A stretch of 64,000 bases of DNA from a virus. The stretch is taken from the IMG/VR virus record IMGVR_UViG_3300037054_000366, positions 1 through 64,000 of that record. One strand, given 5' to 3'. The notes below the pieces were generated by a model. That model had not been told where the DNA came from. It ran no database searches and saw nothing but the letters and a program-made list of their open reading frames with translations. Shown here piece by piece: positions 1-7,721 of this stretch. Made by a program: the position numbers and the translations under genes. How positions within the stretch are numbered: the stretch's first letter is position 1; each line of letters starts with the position of its first letter.

Positions 1-180
1 ATGAGCGAGAATAAGGATTACAACATCAAGATCCCCCTCACGTTGAGGAAGAGCACCAAGGGCACCTATGTGTTTGCCAATGAGGAGTTCGGTTTCAGTG
101 GCATCTACGTACCAAAGGGGCTGTTTCCTGAAGGTGCGGTTCCAAACTCAATCACCATGACTCTCACTCCCAATGAATGA
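1..180 (+). CDS. hypothetical protein, 59 aa
   Basis: ATG at the first base reads through to TGA at 178-180 and overlaps the next gene. The product (MSENKDYNIKIPLTLRKS...) is a small soluble protein rich in Thr, Gly and beta-formers with no motif I recognise. If the window edge cuts the gene, the true start could lie upstream; the ATG at base 1 is in frame. It opens a tightly overlapping run of small genes. Confidence 0.55.
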   Translation: MSENKDYNIKIPLTLRKSTKGTYVFANEEFGFSGIYVPKGLFPEGAVPNSITMTLTPNE

Positions 181-340
181 ACGCTGCCCCATCTGTGGTG
201 AGCACACCGTCGAACCTCACATCAAAGCGTGGGAAGGTGGGTTTGCCGCAGAAGTGGCGTATATCTGCACTACGTGTGGGATTGTTGGATGGTGGGCCTA
301 TGGTTCTTATGGTCCGAATATGCCTTTTGGGAATGTCTGA
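173..340 (+). CDS. small zinc-ribbon protein, 55 aa
   Basis: The ATG lies inside the end of the preceding gene, and the stop overlaps the ATG of the next. Two CxxC pairs (C5/C8 in CPIC and C32/C35 in CTTC) make a classic zinc ribbon, followed by a Trp/Gly/Tyr-rich tail. Such mini zinc-ribbon proteins are common in phage early regions; the role is unknown (nucleic-acid or protein contact is inferred). Confidence 0.6.
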   Translation: MNERCPICGEHTVEPHIKAWEGGFAAEVAYICTTCGIVGWWAYGSYGPNMPFGNV

Positions 341-615
341 TGAGCGAATTTGGCGATCTGCTAGACCATCTGGAAGGGGCCGATGATGAGTCCTTTGCAG
401 AGTGCTGGTCTGTGTCGATGTCTGATGAACGGGTTGCTGAAAGCTTCGCCCAGCACACACCGGAAGAGCAGGAAGAAATTCGAACCTACATCCATCAATG
501 GTGGGTGGATCACAATAAAGCTCAATTCGCCATCCTTATTGTGGATGAGGCTACCAGGGAAGTGATTGAGAAATACCGGTCCATGTTTGAAGACATTCCA
601 GGGTGGTCAGAATGA
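340..615 (+). CDS. hypothetical acidic protein with LLDHLE-type N-terminal motif, 91 aa
   Basis: Starts at the ATG overlapping the stop of the zinc-ribbon gene. The N-terminus MSEFGDLLDHLEGADD belongs to a recurring acidic motif in this window (compare the genes at 612, 841, 21490 and 35114). The rest is predicted helical with Glu/Trp-rich stretches and no recognised domain. It is followed directly by another member (ATG at 612 overlaps this stop), so the motif genes sit as a tandem run. Confidence 0.6.
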   Translation: MSEFGDLLDHLEGADDESFAECWSVSMSDERVAESFAQHTPEEQEEIRTYIHQWWVDHNKAQFAILIVDEATREVIEKYRSMFEDIPGWSE

Positions 616-857
616 ACGAGTGGGATGAACTGCTGGAGCATATCGAAGAGCATAAGGATGATCCGGTCCCCGAGAGCGAACCTGAACCTGTGCCCCAGGA
701 TGATATGTATTGGGCTGAACTGAGTAAAGACCCACATGCCTATGCGATTCGCTTAATGCAGACCGCTTGGGATCTTCGATTACCTAGAGAAGTGCAGAGT
801 AGGGCAAAGGTGCGGTTGTTCCATCTTTGTTGGGGGGAGCATGAGCGGATGGGATGA
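612..857 (+). CDS. hypothetical protein with WDELLEHIE N-terminal motif, 81 aa
   Basis: The ATG at 612 overlaps the previous TGA. The N-terminus MNEWDELLEHIEEHKDD is the clearest form of the recurring acidic helix; a short Pro/Glu linker (PVPESEPEPVP) and a helical body with several Arg residues follow. No catalytic motif is visible. The tag-plus-linker layout suggests a docking helix joined to different bodies (inference). Confidence 0.6.
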   Translation: MNEWDELLEHIEEHKDDPVPESEPEPVPQDDMYWAELSKDPHAYAIRLMQTAWDLRLPREVQSRAKVRLFHLCWGEHERMG

Positions 858-1239
858 TCTGTTTGAGCATCTGGAAGAAAACCCAAGTTGCCCTGATGTG
901 GTAGTCAGCAGGGGCGATGTCGAGAATGTGGTCGTCCAGTTGATCGTGGAGAACGAAGAGCGTCAGGACACCTACATCTCCGTGGACGATCTGGTTCATC
1001 GACGGCTGGGATTCCAGAACGTAGTGACCCAGCAGGCTACATGGTTTGGCATCTGCACAATCCGAGAGATGCGACCATGTTTCATATCAAATCTCATGTG
1101 TACCCAACGGGGCCGACAAAAGATAGCCGCATGGATCTCAGCCGGTCGGGTTCCGAATATGAATGAAGAGGACCGCAATCAAATCATTGATCGAATTGGA
1201 GAGCCGTTCAGTGCGTTGTTTGAGCCCGATCCTGAGTAA
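841..1239 (+). CDS. hypothetical protein with WDDLFEHLEENP motif, 132 aa
   Basis: Overlaps the end of the gene at 612 by 17 nt. It begins MSGWDDLFEHLEENP, the same N-terminal helix as its neighbours. The body has a possible winged-helix feel (DLVHRRLGFQNVVTQQATW, then a basic QRGRQKIAAWI helix), but I cannot assign a family. It is the third motif member in a row. Confidence 0.6.
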   Translation: MSGWDDLFEHLEENPSCPDVVVSRGDVENVVVQLIVENEERQDTYISVDDLVHRRLGFQNVVTQQATWFGICTIREMRPCFISNLMCTQRGRQKIAAWISAGRVPNMNEEDRNQIIDRIGEPFSALFEPDPE

Positions 1240-1260
1240 TAATTTAACATAGGAGTGTGT

Positions 1261-1479
1261 ATGCCGCATGATGTGAATGGAGAACTAATCTCTGACAACG
1301 ATATCGTCTGGGTGAAATGTAAGGTGAGTGGAGTATCAACTTCCGAAGAGGCTTGCAATGTCACAGTGCAGCCTGTCCTTCCGCCCTGTGGGTCCACCTA
1401 CAACCCCATCATTGTCCTCAACACCCAGCAGGTAATGAAAAATCCTGGCTGGATTGATCCATGGGACGAAGAGCACTAA
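1261..1479 (+). CDS. hypothetical protein, 72 aa
   Basis: AGGAG at 1251-1255 sits five bases before ATG 1261, which decides the start over an in-frame GTG at 1255. Probably a small beta protein (NDIVWVKCKVSGV..., VTVQPVLPPCG); no known family recognised. It ends in the acidic DPWDEEH. Confidence 0.55.
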   Translation: MPHDVNGELISDNDIVWVKCKVSGVSTSEEACNVTVQPVLPPCGSTYNPIIVLNTQQVMKNPGWIDPWDEEH

Positions 1480-1480
1480 G

Positions 1481-1729
1481 ATGGAAGTTTGGGAATGCCC
1501 CGCTGTGATTGCAGCGGGTAAGATAGCGGCGGAGCATTTGAAGTTTCACAGAAAGATGATGAGCGGTGGTATGGCAAAATACAAGGTCGAATGCTTCAGC
1601 AGAGGAGCCTGCATTTTTACCGAGACCGTAGAAGCGACCGACGAACATGAAGCCAAGCACATGGTGAACAAGATGGCCCTGGACCAGGGGCTCTTCCCAG
1701 TGCATTTTGAAGCGGTAGAGGAAAAATGA
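1481..1729 (+). CDS. hypothetical protein, 82 aa
   Basis: ATG 1481 follows the preceding stop by one base; a second plausible start is Met at about 1571 (MAKYKVECFS). The C-terminal half reads like a small beta-alpha domain (KYKVECFSRGACIFTETVEA then a helix DEHEAKHMVNKMA). Its stop overlaps the ATG of the methyltransferase gene, so the two are probably translationally coupled. Confidence 0.5.
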   Translation: MEVWECPAVIAAGKIAAEHLKFHRKMMSGGMAKYKVECFSRGACIFTETVEATDEHEAKHMVNKMALDQGLFPVHFEAVEEK

Positions 1730-2505
1730 CCAGTATCATCAATGAGGATGCACTCACCTATCTGCCCTCTATGCCTGCTCAGAGTGTAGATGTGGTTATC
1801 ACCTCCCCCCGTTATAATTTTGGGAAGAATTACCCTGGAGTTTCAGATAAAACTTCAATGGATGACTATTTTCAAGAGATGAGAGAATTGGGTAAAGGGC
1901 TTTTGCATGTAATCAAAGAGGAGGGGGTGGTTTTTCTTAATGTAGGTTGTAGAGCGGCTAATCCATTACATGATGTGAATGTAGCTCAGTGTTTCTTGGA
2001 TGTTGGGTGGGTTCTTCAAGAACGTATCATATGGCAGAAAGCTGATGAAGAGGGGAATGGCCACTTTACTCCTATAAACTCTAATGTTTATCTTAATAAT
2101 TTGTGGGAGAGTATCTTCCTCTTCTCTAAGAAGGGAAGAGTGGGGCTTGACAGACTGGCTATAGGAGTGCCCTATAAGGATCAAACCAACATAACTCGAT
2201 GGAAAAGTGGGAAAACAGTCCATTGTCGTGGGGATATCTGGAAGATCCATTATGAGACGATCCAAAGCAGAGATAAGGATAGAGCGGGGCATGAGGCGAC
2301 TTTCCCTAGGGAATTAGTTATTCGTTGCCTTCGTCTAATGGAGAAAGGCAGGACAGGTCTTACAATTCTGGATCCTTGTTGTGGGATTGGAACAGTCCCT
2401 TGTGTTGCTGAAGAACAAGGGCACATCGGAATTGGCATAGAACTAAGCCCGTGTATTGCACTAGCCGCTAGGACTAACTTACAGATTAGCCAATCATGCC
2501 CATAA
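1726..2505 (+). CDS. DNA methyltransferase, beta-type N4-cytosine or N6-adenine, 259 aa
   Basis: The catalytic motif IV appears as TSPRYNF (residues 26-32), the TSPPYN form typical of N4C/N6A DNA methyltransferases with the second Pro replaced by Arg. The SAM-binding motif I is near the C-terminus (LDPCCGIGTV, followed by GIGIELSP), the order of the beta class (DpnA/RsrI-like). Length is normal for a stand-alone phage enzyme; no cognate nuclease is adjacent. A GIY-YIG endonuclease overlaps its end by 10 nt. The most likely role is protecting or marking phage DNA. The Arg in motif IV could lower activity. Confidence 0.88.
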   Translation: MTSIINEDALTYLPSMPAQSVDVVITSPRYNFGKNYPGVSDKTSMDDYFQEMRELGKGLLHVIKEEGVVFLNVGCRAANPLHDVNVAQCFLDVGWVLQERIIWQKADEEGNGHFTPINSNVYLNNLWESIFLFSKKGRVGLDRLAIGVPYKDQTNITRWKSGKTVHCRGDIWKIHYETIQSRDKDRAGHEATFPRELVIRCLRLMEKGRTGLTILDPCCGIGTVPCVAEEQGHIGIGIELSPCIALAARTNLQISQSCP

Positions 2506-3212
2506 TTTACGACCCTAATCCAAGTTACCACTACCCTTTCTACTGTTACATCCACATGCTTCCGGATTGGACACCTTTCTATATTGGCAAAGGGAGCTAT
2601 CGACGGGCTACCTGTGTTTCACCATCTTCTAGGAATTCTCACTATAGTGAGGTAGTTAAAGAGATAGGGGTAGAGAATGTCCTTATCTTCTTGTTCCCCA
2701 CACAAACTGAAGAAGATGCATACTTGTTAGAGGTGATGGGAATATCCTGCTACACTACTGCTTTTGAACTCTGCAATAAATCTGCTGGGGGGTATGGTGG
2801 ATCACGTGGATCGAAACGTAAGCCCATTTCTGAAGAAACTCGTAGAAGGATGTCCATTGCTCAGAAGGGAAATAAAAACTCAGTTGGAAATCAAAACTGG
2901 TTAGGGAAAAAACATCAACCAGAGACTTTAGCAAAGATGGTTCACACACAATTAGGGCATGAAAACTACTTTACTGGAGAGCATACGGTAGAAGCCAGAA
3001 TTAAGATGTCTGAAGCCAATAAAGGAGTGGCTAAGTCTGAGGACCACAAGAGAAAATTGGCTGAGGCTAATATAGGAAAAAGGGCATCTGAAGTTACCAA
3101 GGAGAAGATGTCAAAATCCCGTAAGGGAGTCCCCAAATCAGAAGAGACTCGAAAAAAGATGTCTGAAGCCCGTAAACGAAGAGTATCAAATAACAAAGGA
3201 GAAACAAGATGA
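2496..3212 (+). CDS. GIY-YIG homing endonuclease with NUMOD3 repeats, 238 aa
   Basis: The N-terminal part holds a variant GIY-YIG core (YCYIH...FYIGKG at about residues 16-34, with Arg/Glu further on). The C-terminal ~110 residues are four or five copies of a NUMOD3-like DNA-binding unit (SEETRRRMSIAQKG, SEDHKRKLAEANIG, SEETRKKMSEARKR). It overlaps the methyltransferase end and is AT-richer than flanking genes, both typical of a free-standing homing endonuclease that moved in recently. Confidence 0.85.
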   Translation: MPIIYDPNPSYHYPFYCYIHMLPDWTPFYIGKGSYRRATCVSPSSRNSHYSEVVKEIGVENVLIFLFPTQTEEDAYLLEVMGISCYTTAFELCNKSAGGYGGSRGSKRKPISEETRRRMSIAQKGNKNSVGNQNWLGKKHQPETLAKMVHTQLGHENYFTGEHTVEARIKMSEANKGVAKSEDHKRKLAEANIGKRASEVTKEKMSKSRKGVPKSEETRKKMSEARKRRVSNNKGETR

Positions 3213-3424
3213 GCAAGAACGTTATCTGGCCAATCGGCCTCAAGAAGCCCTCGAAGGGGGCGCACTCAGAGCGCCAGACATCCCATCGTGAAGGCTGGTT
3301 CCAACTGATGGTGCAGACCGCCAATGGTTGGGTCGGTGGGCCGAAGTTCCAAACCCCATGGGTGCCTACCTGCATCCCCGCTGACAAGGTGTTCAACCAA
3401 GCGGAAATGATGAAGCGTAGTTAA
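3209..3424 (+). CDS. hypothetical protein, 71 aa
   Basis: The ATG overlaps the stop of the GIY-YIG gene. A basic, Trp/Gly-containing small protein (WFQLMVQTANGWVGGPKFQTP) with no recognised domain. Base composition returns to the GC-richer level of the backbone. Confidence 0.5.
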   Translation: MSKNVIWPIGLKKPSKGAHSERQTSHREGWFQLMVQTANGWVGGPKFQTPWVPTCIPADKVFNQAEMMKRS

Positions 3425-3474
3425 AATTGTATTTCTAAGGGGAATTCCCTTATTTGCTTAAAGGAGCAAAACAA

Positions 3475-4059
3475 ATGAACAAACTTCTCAAGAATGCCCT
3501 GGTCGCTGCTTCAATCCTACTGCTAGGGACTGGTGCGGCTCAGGCTCAGACGACTCAATTCGGAGTCCAGGGAACCATCTCCTTCCCTCAGTCTGATCTT
3601 GGCACTCTGGTCAATAACAATGCAGGGGCCGGGGTGGGAATCAATGCTCGTGTGGATCTGGGCAAGGGGAACTCCATCGTTCCTCGCTTGGACTACACCA
3701 GATATTCGAACACCACGGATGGTGTTGATGTCACTGCGGATGTGACCTATGTGGGAGTGGACTACAACTATTATTTCTCCCAGAAGTGTGGAGTAGGCCC
3801 TTACGTGGGACTCGGTGCGGGTTTCGCTAGCGTTCACATTGACGCCTCTGACGCCTGGGACTCCTTGTCGGTCAATGGGTCAGCCCCCTACTATGACTTC
3901 AATGCTGGCTATGCGTTCACCCGGCACTCCTCTGTTGAAGTTCGATTGATCAAGGCTACGATTAGCAACTTCACTGGGAACTTTGATGGCTACAGTGCCT
4001 ATTCGACTGAGAACTTCTCTGGTCAGACTCTGGATGTGTCCTATATCTACCGTTTCTAA
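3475..4059 (+). CDS. outer-membrane beta-barrel protein (porin/opacity type), 194 aa
   Basis: AAAGGAGC at about 3461 places the start at ATG 3475. A Sec signal peptide (MNKLLKNALVAASILLL...AQA|Q) is followed by alternating beta strands with aromatic girdles (VDYNYYF, VGPYVGLGAGF) and a C-terminal Phe (VSYIYRF), the outer-membrane sorting signal. The length fits an 8-stranded barrel. It implies a Gram-negative host; altering the host surface, for example superinfection exclusion, is inferred. A hairpin terminator follows. Confidence 0.8.
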   Translation: MNKLLKNALVAASILLLGTGAAQAQTTQFGVQGTISFPQSDLGTLVNNNAGAGVGINARVDLGKGNSIVPRLDYTRYSNTTDGVDVTADVTYVGVDYNYYFSQKCGVGPYVGLGAGFASVHIDASDAWDSLSVNGSAPYYDFNAGYAFTRHSSVEVRLIKATISNFTGNFDGYSAYSTENFSGQTLDVSYIYRF

Positions 4060-4078
4060 GCCTTAGCTCAGGCTCTGA

Positions 4079-4106
4079 CCCCAGCATGAAAGTGCCGGGG
4101 TTTTTG
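4079..4106 (+). terminator. intrinsic terminator after the beta-barrel gene
   Basis: CCCCAGCA pairs with TGCCGGGG (one mismatch) across a short AT loop, followed by TTTTTG. It lies 20 nt beyond the barrel stop. Confidence 0.65.
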
Positions 4107-4139
4107 TTTCGATGAGGTAAAAATTATTCTCGGTTTTTT

Positions 4140-4268
4140 CTTCTCGATTCGAATCAACCCTGAGTATTATGTAAACTAACATAACATAGGTTGGTCCGAT
4201 ACCTTCGAATCAGACGCTCCATGGACATCCTGTCCAATAGATCTAACGATCAACTCAAGGGAGATTAA
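4140..4268 (+). promoter_or_regulatory. putative promoter and leader of the secreted-protein gene
   Basis: This 160-nt gap after the terminator contains GAGTATTATGTA (box TATTAT 4165-4170), a -10-like element repeated at other starts in the window (20.87, 29.37 and 36.78 kb, and the CRISPR leader). A long AT-rich leader with repeated AACATAACAT follows, then AAGGGAGAT before ATG 4269. No clear -35 box. Confidence 0.4.
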
Positions 4269-4862
4269 ATGAACAAACTTAACGCACTTCTCGTCGCCAT
4301 CGTGGCAACCGCATCCATGGCTTTCGCCAAAAACCCATGGGAAATGACAGTCACTGCCGGTCAGAGCGGCCAGGGCGGGGCCTACGAGCAGAAGAACGAC
4401 AACAACTGGACTGGCGCAGGTTTCACTCAGACCAGCACGGTCACGGCCACTGGCGATGGTTATGGCCAGATCACTGCTTTCACCAGCGACAAAACCACCG
4501 TCGAGGGCTCCACTTATGTGGGTTCCAAGGATGCCTCTTCTCTGGCCACTGGCTGCATGTTCACCGATTTCAACACTGGTGGCGGGGTCAATGGGAGGAA
4601 TGATGTCACCTTCAGTGCCAGCGGAAGCATGAATCTTGGTGCCGCATCCTACTTGAACAAGGGTGCGAATTTCGTCGGTGCGGAGGCTCTCACTTCCGGT
4701 TCCTTCGATATCAACTCAGGCAAGTGCGGCAACTTCCCTCTGGGAGTTTCGGGCAACGGTCAATTGGTACAGTCAGCCTTCACTTGTGTCAACTTGGGGG
4801 CCACCTCCTTCAATGCCACTTCGGTCACAAGCTCTTTCGCTTCTGCTTGCCCTGTCAAGTAA
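4269..4862 (+). CDS. secreted protein of unknown function, 197 aa
   Basis: It begins with a clear signal peptide (MNKLNALLVAIVATASMAFA|K). The mature part is Gly/Ser/Thr/Asn-rich, strand-forming, with five Cys that could form disulfides, and resembles an exported beta-rich repeat protein. No family recognised. Flanked on both sides by other exported proteins, so it probably works at the cell surface. Confidence 0.7.
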   Translation: MNKLNALLVAIVATASMAFAKNPWEMTVTAGQSGQGGAYEQKNDNNWTGAGFTQTSTVTATGDGYGQITAFTSDKTTVEGSTYVGSKDASSLATGCMFTDFNTGGGVNGRNDVTFSASGSMNLGAASYLNKGANFVGAEALTSGSFDINSGKCGNFPLGVSGNGQLVQSAFTCVNLGATSFNATSVTSSFASACPVK

Positions 4863-4882
4863 GCTGAGTCCTCGCACTACCT

Positions 4883-4910
4883 AGGGAGGGGCCAGTCCCC
4901 TCCCTCCTTT
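4883..4910 (+). terminator. hairpin terminator after the secreted-protein gene
   Basis: AGGGAGGGG pairs perfectly with CCCCTCCCT across a 5-nt loop; a C/T-rich tail (CCTTTCCC) follows. It is also close to the ribosome-binding site of the OmpA-like gene. Confidence 0.55.
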
Positions 4911-4927
4911 CCCAGGAGACCCATCAA

Positions 4928-6157
4928 ATGAAACGATTCCTTTCTCTGGCTCTGGCAATGTGCATGGCTCCCCTGGCGTTTGCCCAGGATCCCACTCACA
5001 CTCCGCCAGTGCCCATCAGCACAAATGGTGCTACCGCCACCTCCACCAACACTGTGGGTGCGGCAATCAACCAGACCTTCGCAGCCGGTGATCCCACTAC
5101 GGGTCGCCTCTTCGTCAACCCCGTGCAGCCCTATCAGGCTCCTGTCGCTACCTATCTGGGACCATGGGCCACCGGCTCCAACATCCTGGATGACCTCCGG
5201 ACCCTTCCGGAGACCATCACCGTCGAGCAGGCCAGACTCATGTATAACGGGGGGGTGAGCGCACGGATCAATAAAATGGCCGATGGCTCATACCAATTTC
5301 GTTCCGTGCGGCTGCTCCGTCAACTCCCGCTTCGTCCCGTTCTGAACGATGGGAAGCCTGTCCTCTCGCAGGATGGCCGCTCCTACCTGATGGAGCCGGA
5401 TGAGTCCCGCTACAAGCGCATGGGCTACATCTTCCTTCAGGGCAACGCCAAGGCTACAACCTTGGATGTGATCAGCAAGGCTGTGTTGGTCGGCCTGGAC
5501 AACGGAGCCAACGAACTCTTCCTCATCAAGAAGGTCTCGAACACCCAGACCAGCAGCACCGGTTGGGGTATCGGCATCGGCTACGTCAGCGGTGGACTCA
5601 ACGGCAACGAGATGAATCAGTCTCAGGCCGCTTCGGGTGGGACGGGGTTCAACCATGCGACCGCCAAGCCCCAGTATACGGAAGGACTGATCGTCCTGGC
5701 CCTTCAGGAAACTGATGCGCCTCCTGCTGTTATTCCCCCCCTGCCGGTTATCGAGCAGCCCAAACCCATCGTGGTCCCGGCTCCCGTAGTTCTGGCTCCG
5801 GTTCCCGCTCCTGTCGTAGTCCCCAAGCTGACCAAGCTGACCCTGGATGAGAAGATGGTCCACTTTGCCAATGGCAAGGCCACACTGACTCATGAGGGAC
5901 AGGTCGTGATCGACAAGTTGGCTGCGGATCTGAACGGCAAGTCTGGCTACACCCTCTTGGTGGATGGCTACACCAGTTCGGTCGGCTCTCCGGCTCTCAA
6001 TGAGAAGCTGAGCAAAGAACGTGCTGCGGTTGTGAGTGAGGCCCTGGTCAAGGCCGGTGTGCCCCGTGAATCGATCCAGATGAACGGCAAGACCAGCAAG
6101 GATCATGCGGCCAACCGCCGAGTGGAGATCACGGTCGCCACGGCTACGATTCAGTAA
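4928..6157 (+). CDS. OmpA-family outer-membrane/peptidoglycan-binding protein, 409 aa
   Basis: CAGGAGA precedes ATG 4928. Signal peptide MKRFLSLALAMCMAPLAFA|Q; a ~270-residue N-terminal domain I do not recognise (strands, conserved Gly/Tyr); a Pro/Val hinge (PPLPVIEQPKPIVVPAP...); and a C-terminal OmpA domain from about residue 305 (HFANGKATLTHEGQ, LLVDGYTSSVG, NEKLSKERAAVVSEAL, NRRVEI). OmpA domains bind diaminopimelate in peptidoglycan, so it should tether the envelope. It may remodel the host envelope or block competing phages (inference). Confidence 0.85.
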   Translation: MKRFLSLALAMCMAPLAFAQDPTHTPPVPISTNGATATSTNTVGAAINQTFAAGDPTTGRLFVNPVQPYQAPVATYLGPWATGSNILDDLRTLPETITVEQARLMYNGGVSARINKMADGSYQFRSVRLLRQLPLRPVLNDGKPVLSQDGRSYLMEPDESRYKRMGYIFLQGNAKATTLDVISKAVLVGLDNGANELFLIKKVSNTQTSSTGWGIGIGYVSGGLNGNEMNQSQAASGGTGFNHATAKPQYTEGLIVLALQETDAPPAVIPPLPVIEQPKPIVVPAPVVLAPVPAPVVVPKLTKLTLDEKMVHFANGKATLTHEGQVVIDKLAADLNGKSGYTLLVDGYTSSVGSPALNEKLSKERAAVVSEALVKAGVPRESIQMNGKTSKDHAANRRVEITVATATIQ

Positions 6158-6173
6158 AAGATTCCTTCATCCG

Positions 6174-6210
6174 ATACCGGTGTCCTTAATTGGATGCCGG
6201 TATTAGTTTT
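6174..6210 (+). terminator. probable terminator after the OmpA-like gene
   Basis: ATACCGG and CCGGTAT form the base of a stem-loop (GTCC/GGAT extend it imperfectly), followed by TAGTTTTG. A weaker U-tract than the other terminators here. Confidence 0.5.
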
Positions 6211-6225
6211 GAAAGGAGAAGAATT

Positions 6226-6369
6226 GTGAGAGTCAAGAGCATGAATCTCCCCGTTCCCCGCCGTATTCATCCGATGATTCGCAAGCATATGAAGCGGGTC
6301 TCTGATTGGCTCCGCAAGGTAGGCTACCGGGCCTACCATTTTGAAAAGCGGGTCAACCGATATTCCTGA
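6226..6369 (+). CDS. small basic protein, 47 aa (GTG start)
   Basis: AAAGGAGAA at 6212-6220 positions the GTG start at 6226. The product is very basic (many Arg/Lys: RRIHPMIRKHMKRV, LRKVGYRAYHFEKR), so nucleic-acid binding is plausible. No family recognised. Confidence 0.55.
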   Translation: MRVKSMNLPVPRRIHPMIRKHMKRVSDWLRKVGYRAYHFEKRVNRYS

Positions 6370-6464
6370 ATAGAAGTTTTCGAAAGTTTCTGTCTACAGA
6401 TTCCCCAAGCAGAGAGTATTACATCATATGGATAAGTTCACGTAGATTTTCTTATCAGGACCAA

Positions 6465-6538
6465 GCAGCCGTAATTCATCGGTAGAATGGTTTGCTCTAA
6501 CCAGACTTAGGCGGGTTCGACTCCTGTCGGCTGCACCA
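6465..6538 (+). tRNA. amber-suppressor tRNA, anticodon CTA
   Basis: Complete cloverleaf with encoded CCA: acceptor GCAGCCG/CGGCTGC, D-stem ATTC/GAAT, anticodon stem GTTTG/CAGAC with loop CTCTAAC, T-stem GCGGG/CCTGT with loop TTCGACT. The 7-nt loop puts CTA (6497-6499) at positions 34-36 with U33 in place, so it should read UAG. The amino acid carried cannot be told from sequence. Many genes here end in TAG (9426, 13127, 18310, 21106, 34736 and others), so complete amber recoding is unlikely; regulated readthrough or use of another gene set elsewhere is more plausible. Confidence 0.88.
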
Positions 6539-6565
6539 TTGTATCAAAATTCCAAGGAGGACTCG

Positions 6566-6589
6566 ATGTCTTAGACTCGCCCACCCTAA
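6566..6589 (+). other. possible 7-codon leader ORF with in-frame amber codon
   Basis: A strong ribosome-binding site (AAGGAGG, 6554-6560) sits 5 nt before ATG TCT TAG ACT CGC CCA CCC TAA. With the amber-suppressor tRNA encoded 30 nt upstream, the TAG at codon 3 could act as a readthrough sensor. It could equally be a chance match ahead of the gene at 6651. Confidence 0.25.
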
Positions 6590-6650
6590 CCTGTGGTATG
6601 CCCCACTGAACCAAATCGCATCAAGCCATTTCGTCATAAGGAGACATATC

Positions 6651-7319
6651 ATGGCAACCATCATCGACATCAACGAAACCAAACAGCCTCATGCCCCCCG
6701 GTTCACTGAAGAACAGAAAGAAGCGTGGCAGAAGGCGAAAGCCCTTCTCAAGAGCGGAATGACCAACACCCGTGCGCTTCACATCGCCATGTCCGAACTC
6801 CGCAAAGAGAACGGTCGGAAGCACAAGGGTCCAATCGAGACTGAGCCCAAGCGTGACGGCAAGCTGACCGAATATAAGGCTAAGCTGGTGAGCAGCCAGA
6901 TGGCCGCACGGGTCGCCCAGTGGAAGGCTTATCTCCGTGATCCTGGGAGCCAGAAGCTCTTCATCATCGTCCGGAACGACCTCGAAACTTCCCAGAAGGC
7001 AGTGCAGGCCAGCCATGCGGCTGCGGAATTTTCCAAGCGCCACCCCCTCGCCCCTTGGGTCAACGGAACGATGGTCCTGCTGATCCCCGATCAGACCAGT
7101 CAGACCTTCCAGCGTTACCTGGAGGCCCCACACAGGCCAGTCAGCCCCACTTACCAGCATGATCCTTTCGAGGCATTTTGCCATGACCGCTTCTGGCCGT
7201 TCGAGTTCCAGACCGAATGGAGGGAGCCGGATCAGGGTAACCGCATCACCGCTGTGGCCGTCCTCTCCTGCTTCAACAATGAACTTTGCAGCAAGCAGCA
7301 TGGAGTGAAGCTCCTCTAA
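6651..7319 (+). CDS. PTH2-like (peptidyl-tRNA hydrolase 2 fold) domain protein, 222 aa
   Basis: The N-terminal ~90 residues are helical and basic (ALLKSGMTNTRALHIAMSELRKENGRKHKGP, HTH-like). From about residue 100 the sequence KLFIIVRNDLETSQKAVQASHAAAEF matches the start of the Pth2 fold (VRxDLxMxxGKxAAQxxHAA), with a degenerate glycine/lysine region. Pth2 enzymes free tRNA from stalled peptidyl-tRNA. It lies directly after the suppressor tRNA gene. Missing consensus residues mean activity is uncertain; the function could be RNA binding only. Confidence 0.55.
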   Translation: MATIIDINETKQPHAPRFTEEQKEAWQKAKALLKSGMTNTRALHIAMSELRKENGRKHKGPIETEPKRDGKLTEYKAKLVSSQMAARVAQWKAYLRDPGSQKLFIIVRNDLETSQKAVQASHAAAEFSKRHPLAPWVNGTMVLLIPDQTSQTFQRYLEAPHRPVSPTYQHDPFEAFCHDRFWPFEFQTEWREPDQGNRITAVAVLSCFNNELCSKQHGVKLL

Positions 7320-7337
7320 TCTGCGTGAATCAACTGA

Positions 7338-7361
7338 GCCCCGCTTCGGCGGGGCCTTTTT
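7338..7361 (+). terminator. intrinsic terminator
   Basis: Perfect GCCCCGC-TTCG-GCGGGGC tetraloop hairpin followed by CTTTTTG, 19 nt beyond the stop of the PTH2-like gene. Confidence 0.9.
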
Positions 7362-7384
7362 GTGGGTATTAGTTAGGGTGAGGT

Positions 7385-7720
7385 ATGAAGATGCAGAAGC
7401 TACGCAGAATGGATGCACGGTTGGAAGTAGATGTGACGGATGGTCAGCCTGACATAGAGGTTCTAAGAGAAATGGCCCAACGGCTGGCGATTAACCTACT
7501 CTGTGAGGATGACACAACATGCGCGGGTGTAGGGAGTGACAAATACTGCATAACCTATAACATCCGACATTACGATGTCCCAGATGGGACTCCTATATTC
7601 AATGTGGATGAGGCAGCAGACCATCTTGAACTTACAACTCCTCCAATCATTCAGCGAGTAGAAGTTCCAACTCCAGTCCCATCCCTTTCTTTTTGGGACT
7701 TCCTAGCAGGTAGGAGATAA
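7385..7720 (+). CDS. hypothetical protein, 111 aa
   Basis: Starts after GGGTGAGGT. The N-terminal half may be a small alpha/beta domain (DVTDGQPDIEVLREMAQRLAINLL); the C-terminal tail is Pro/Val-rich and ends in SFWDFLAGRR. No recognised family. The next gene starts 2 nt after the stop. Confidence 0.55.
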   Translation: MKMQKLRRMDARLEVDVTDGQPDIEVLREMAQRLAINLLCEDDTTCAGVGSDKYCITYNIRHYDVPDGTPIFNVDEAADHLELTTPPIIQRVEVPTPVPSLSFWDFLAGRR

Positions 7721-7721
7721 A

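Noticed and set aside
5288-6106. Minus-strand open frame (272 codons) opposite the OmpA-like gene
   Set aside because: Complement-strand shadow of a well-supported coding sequence; no motif or start signal.
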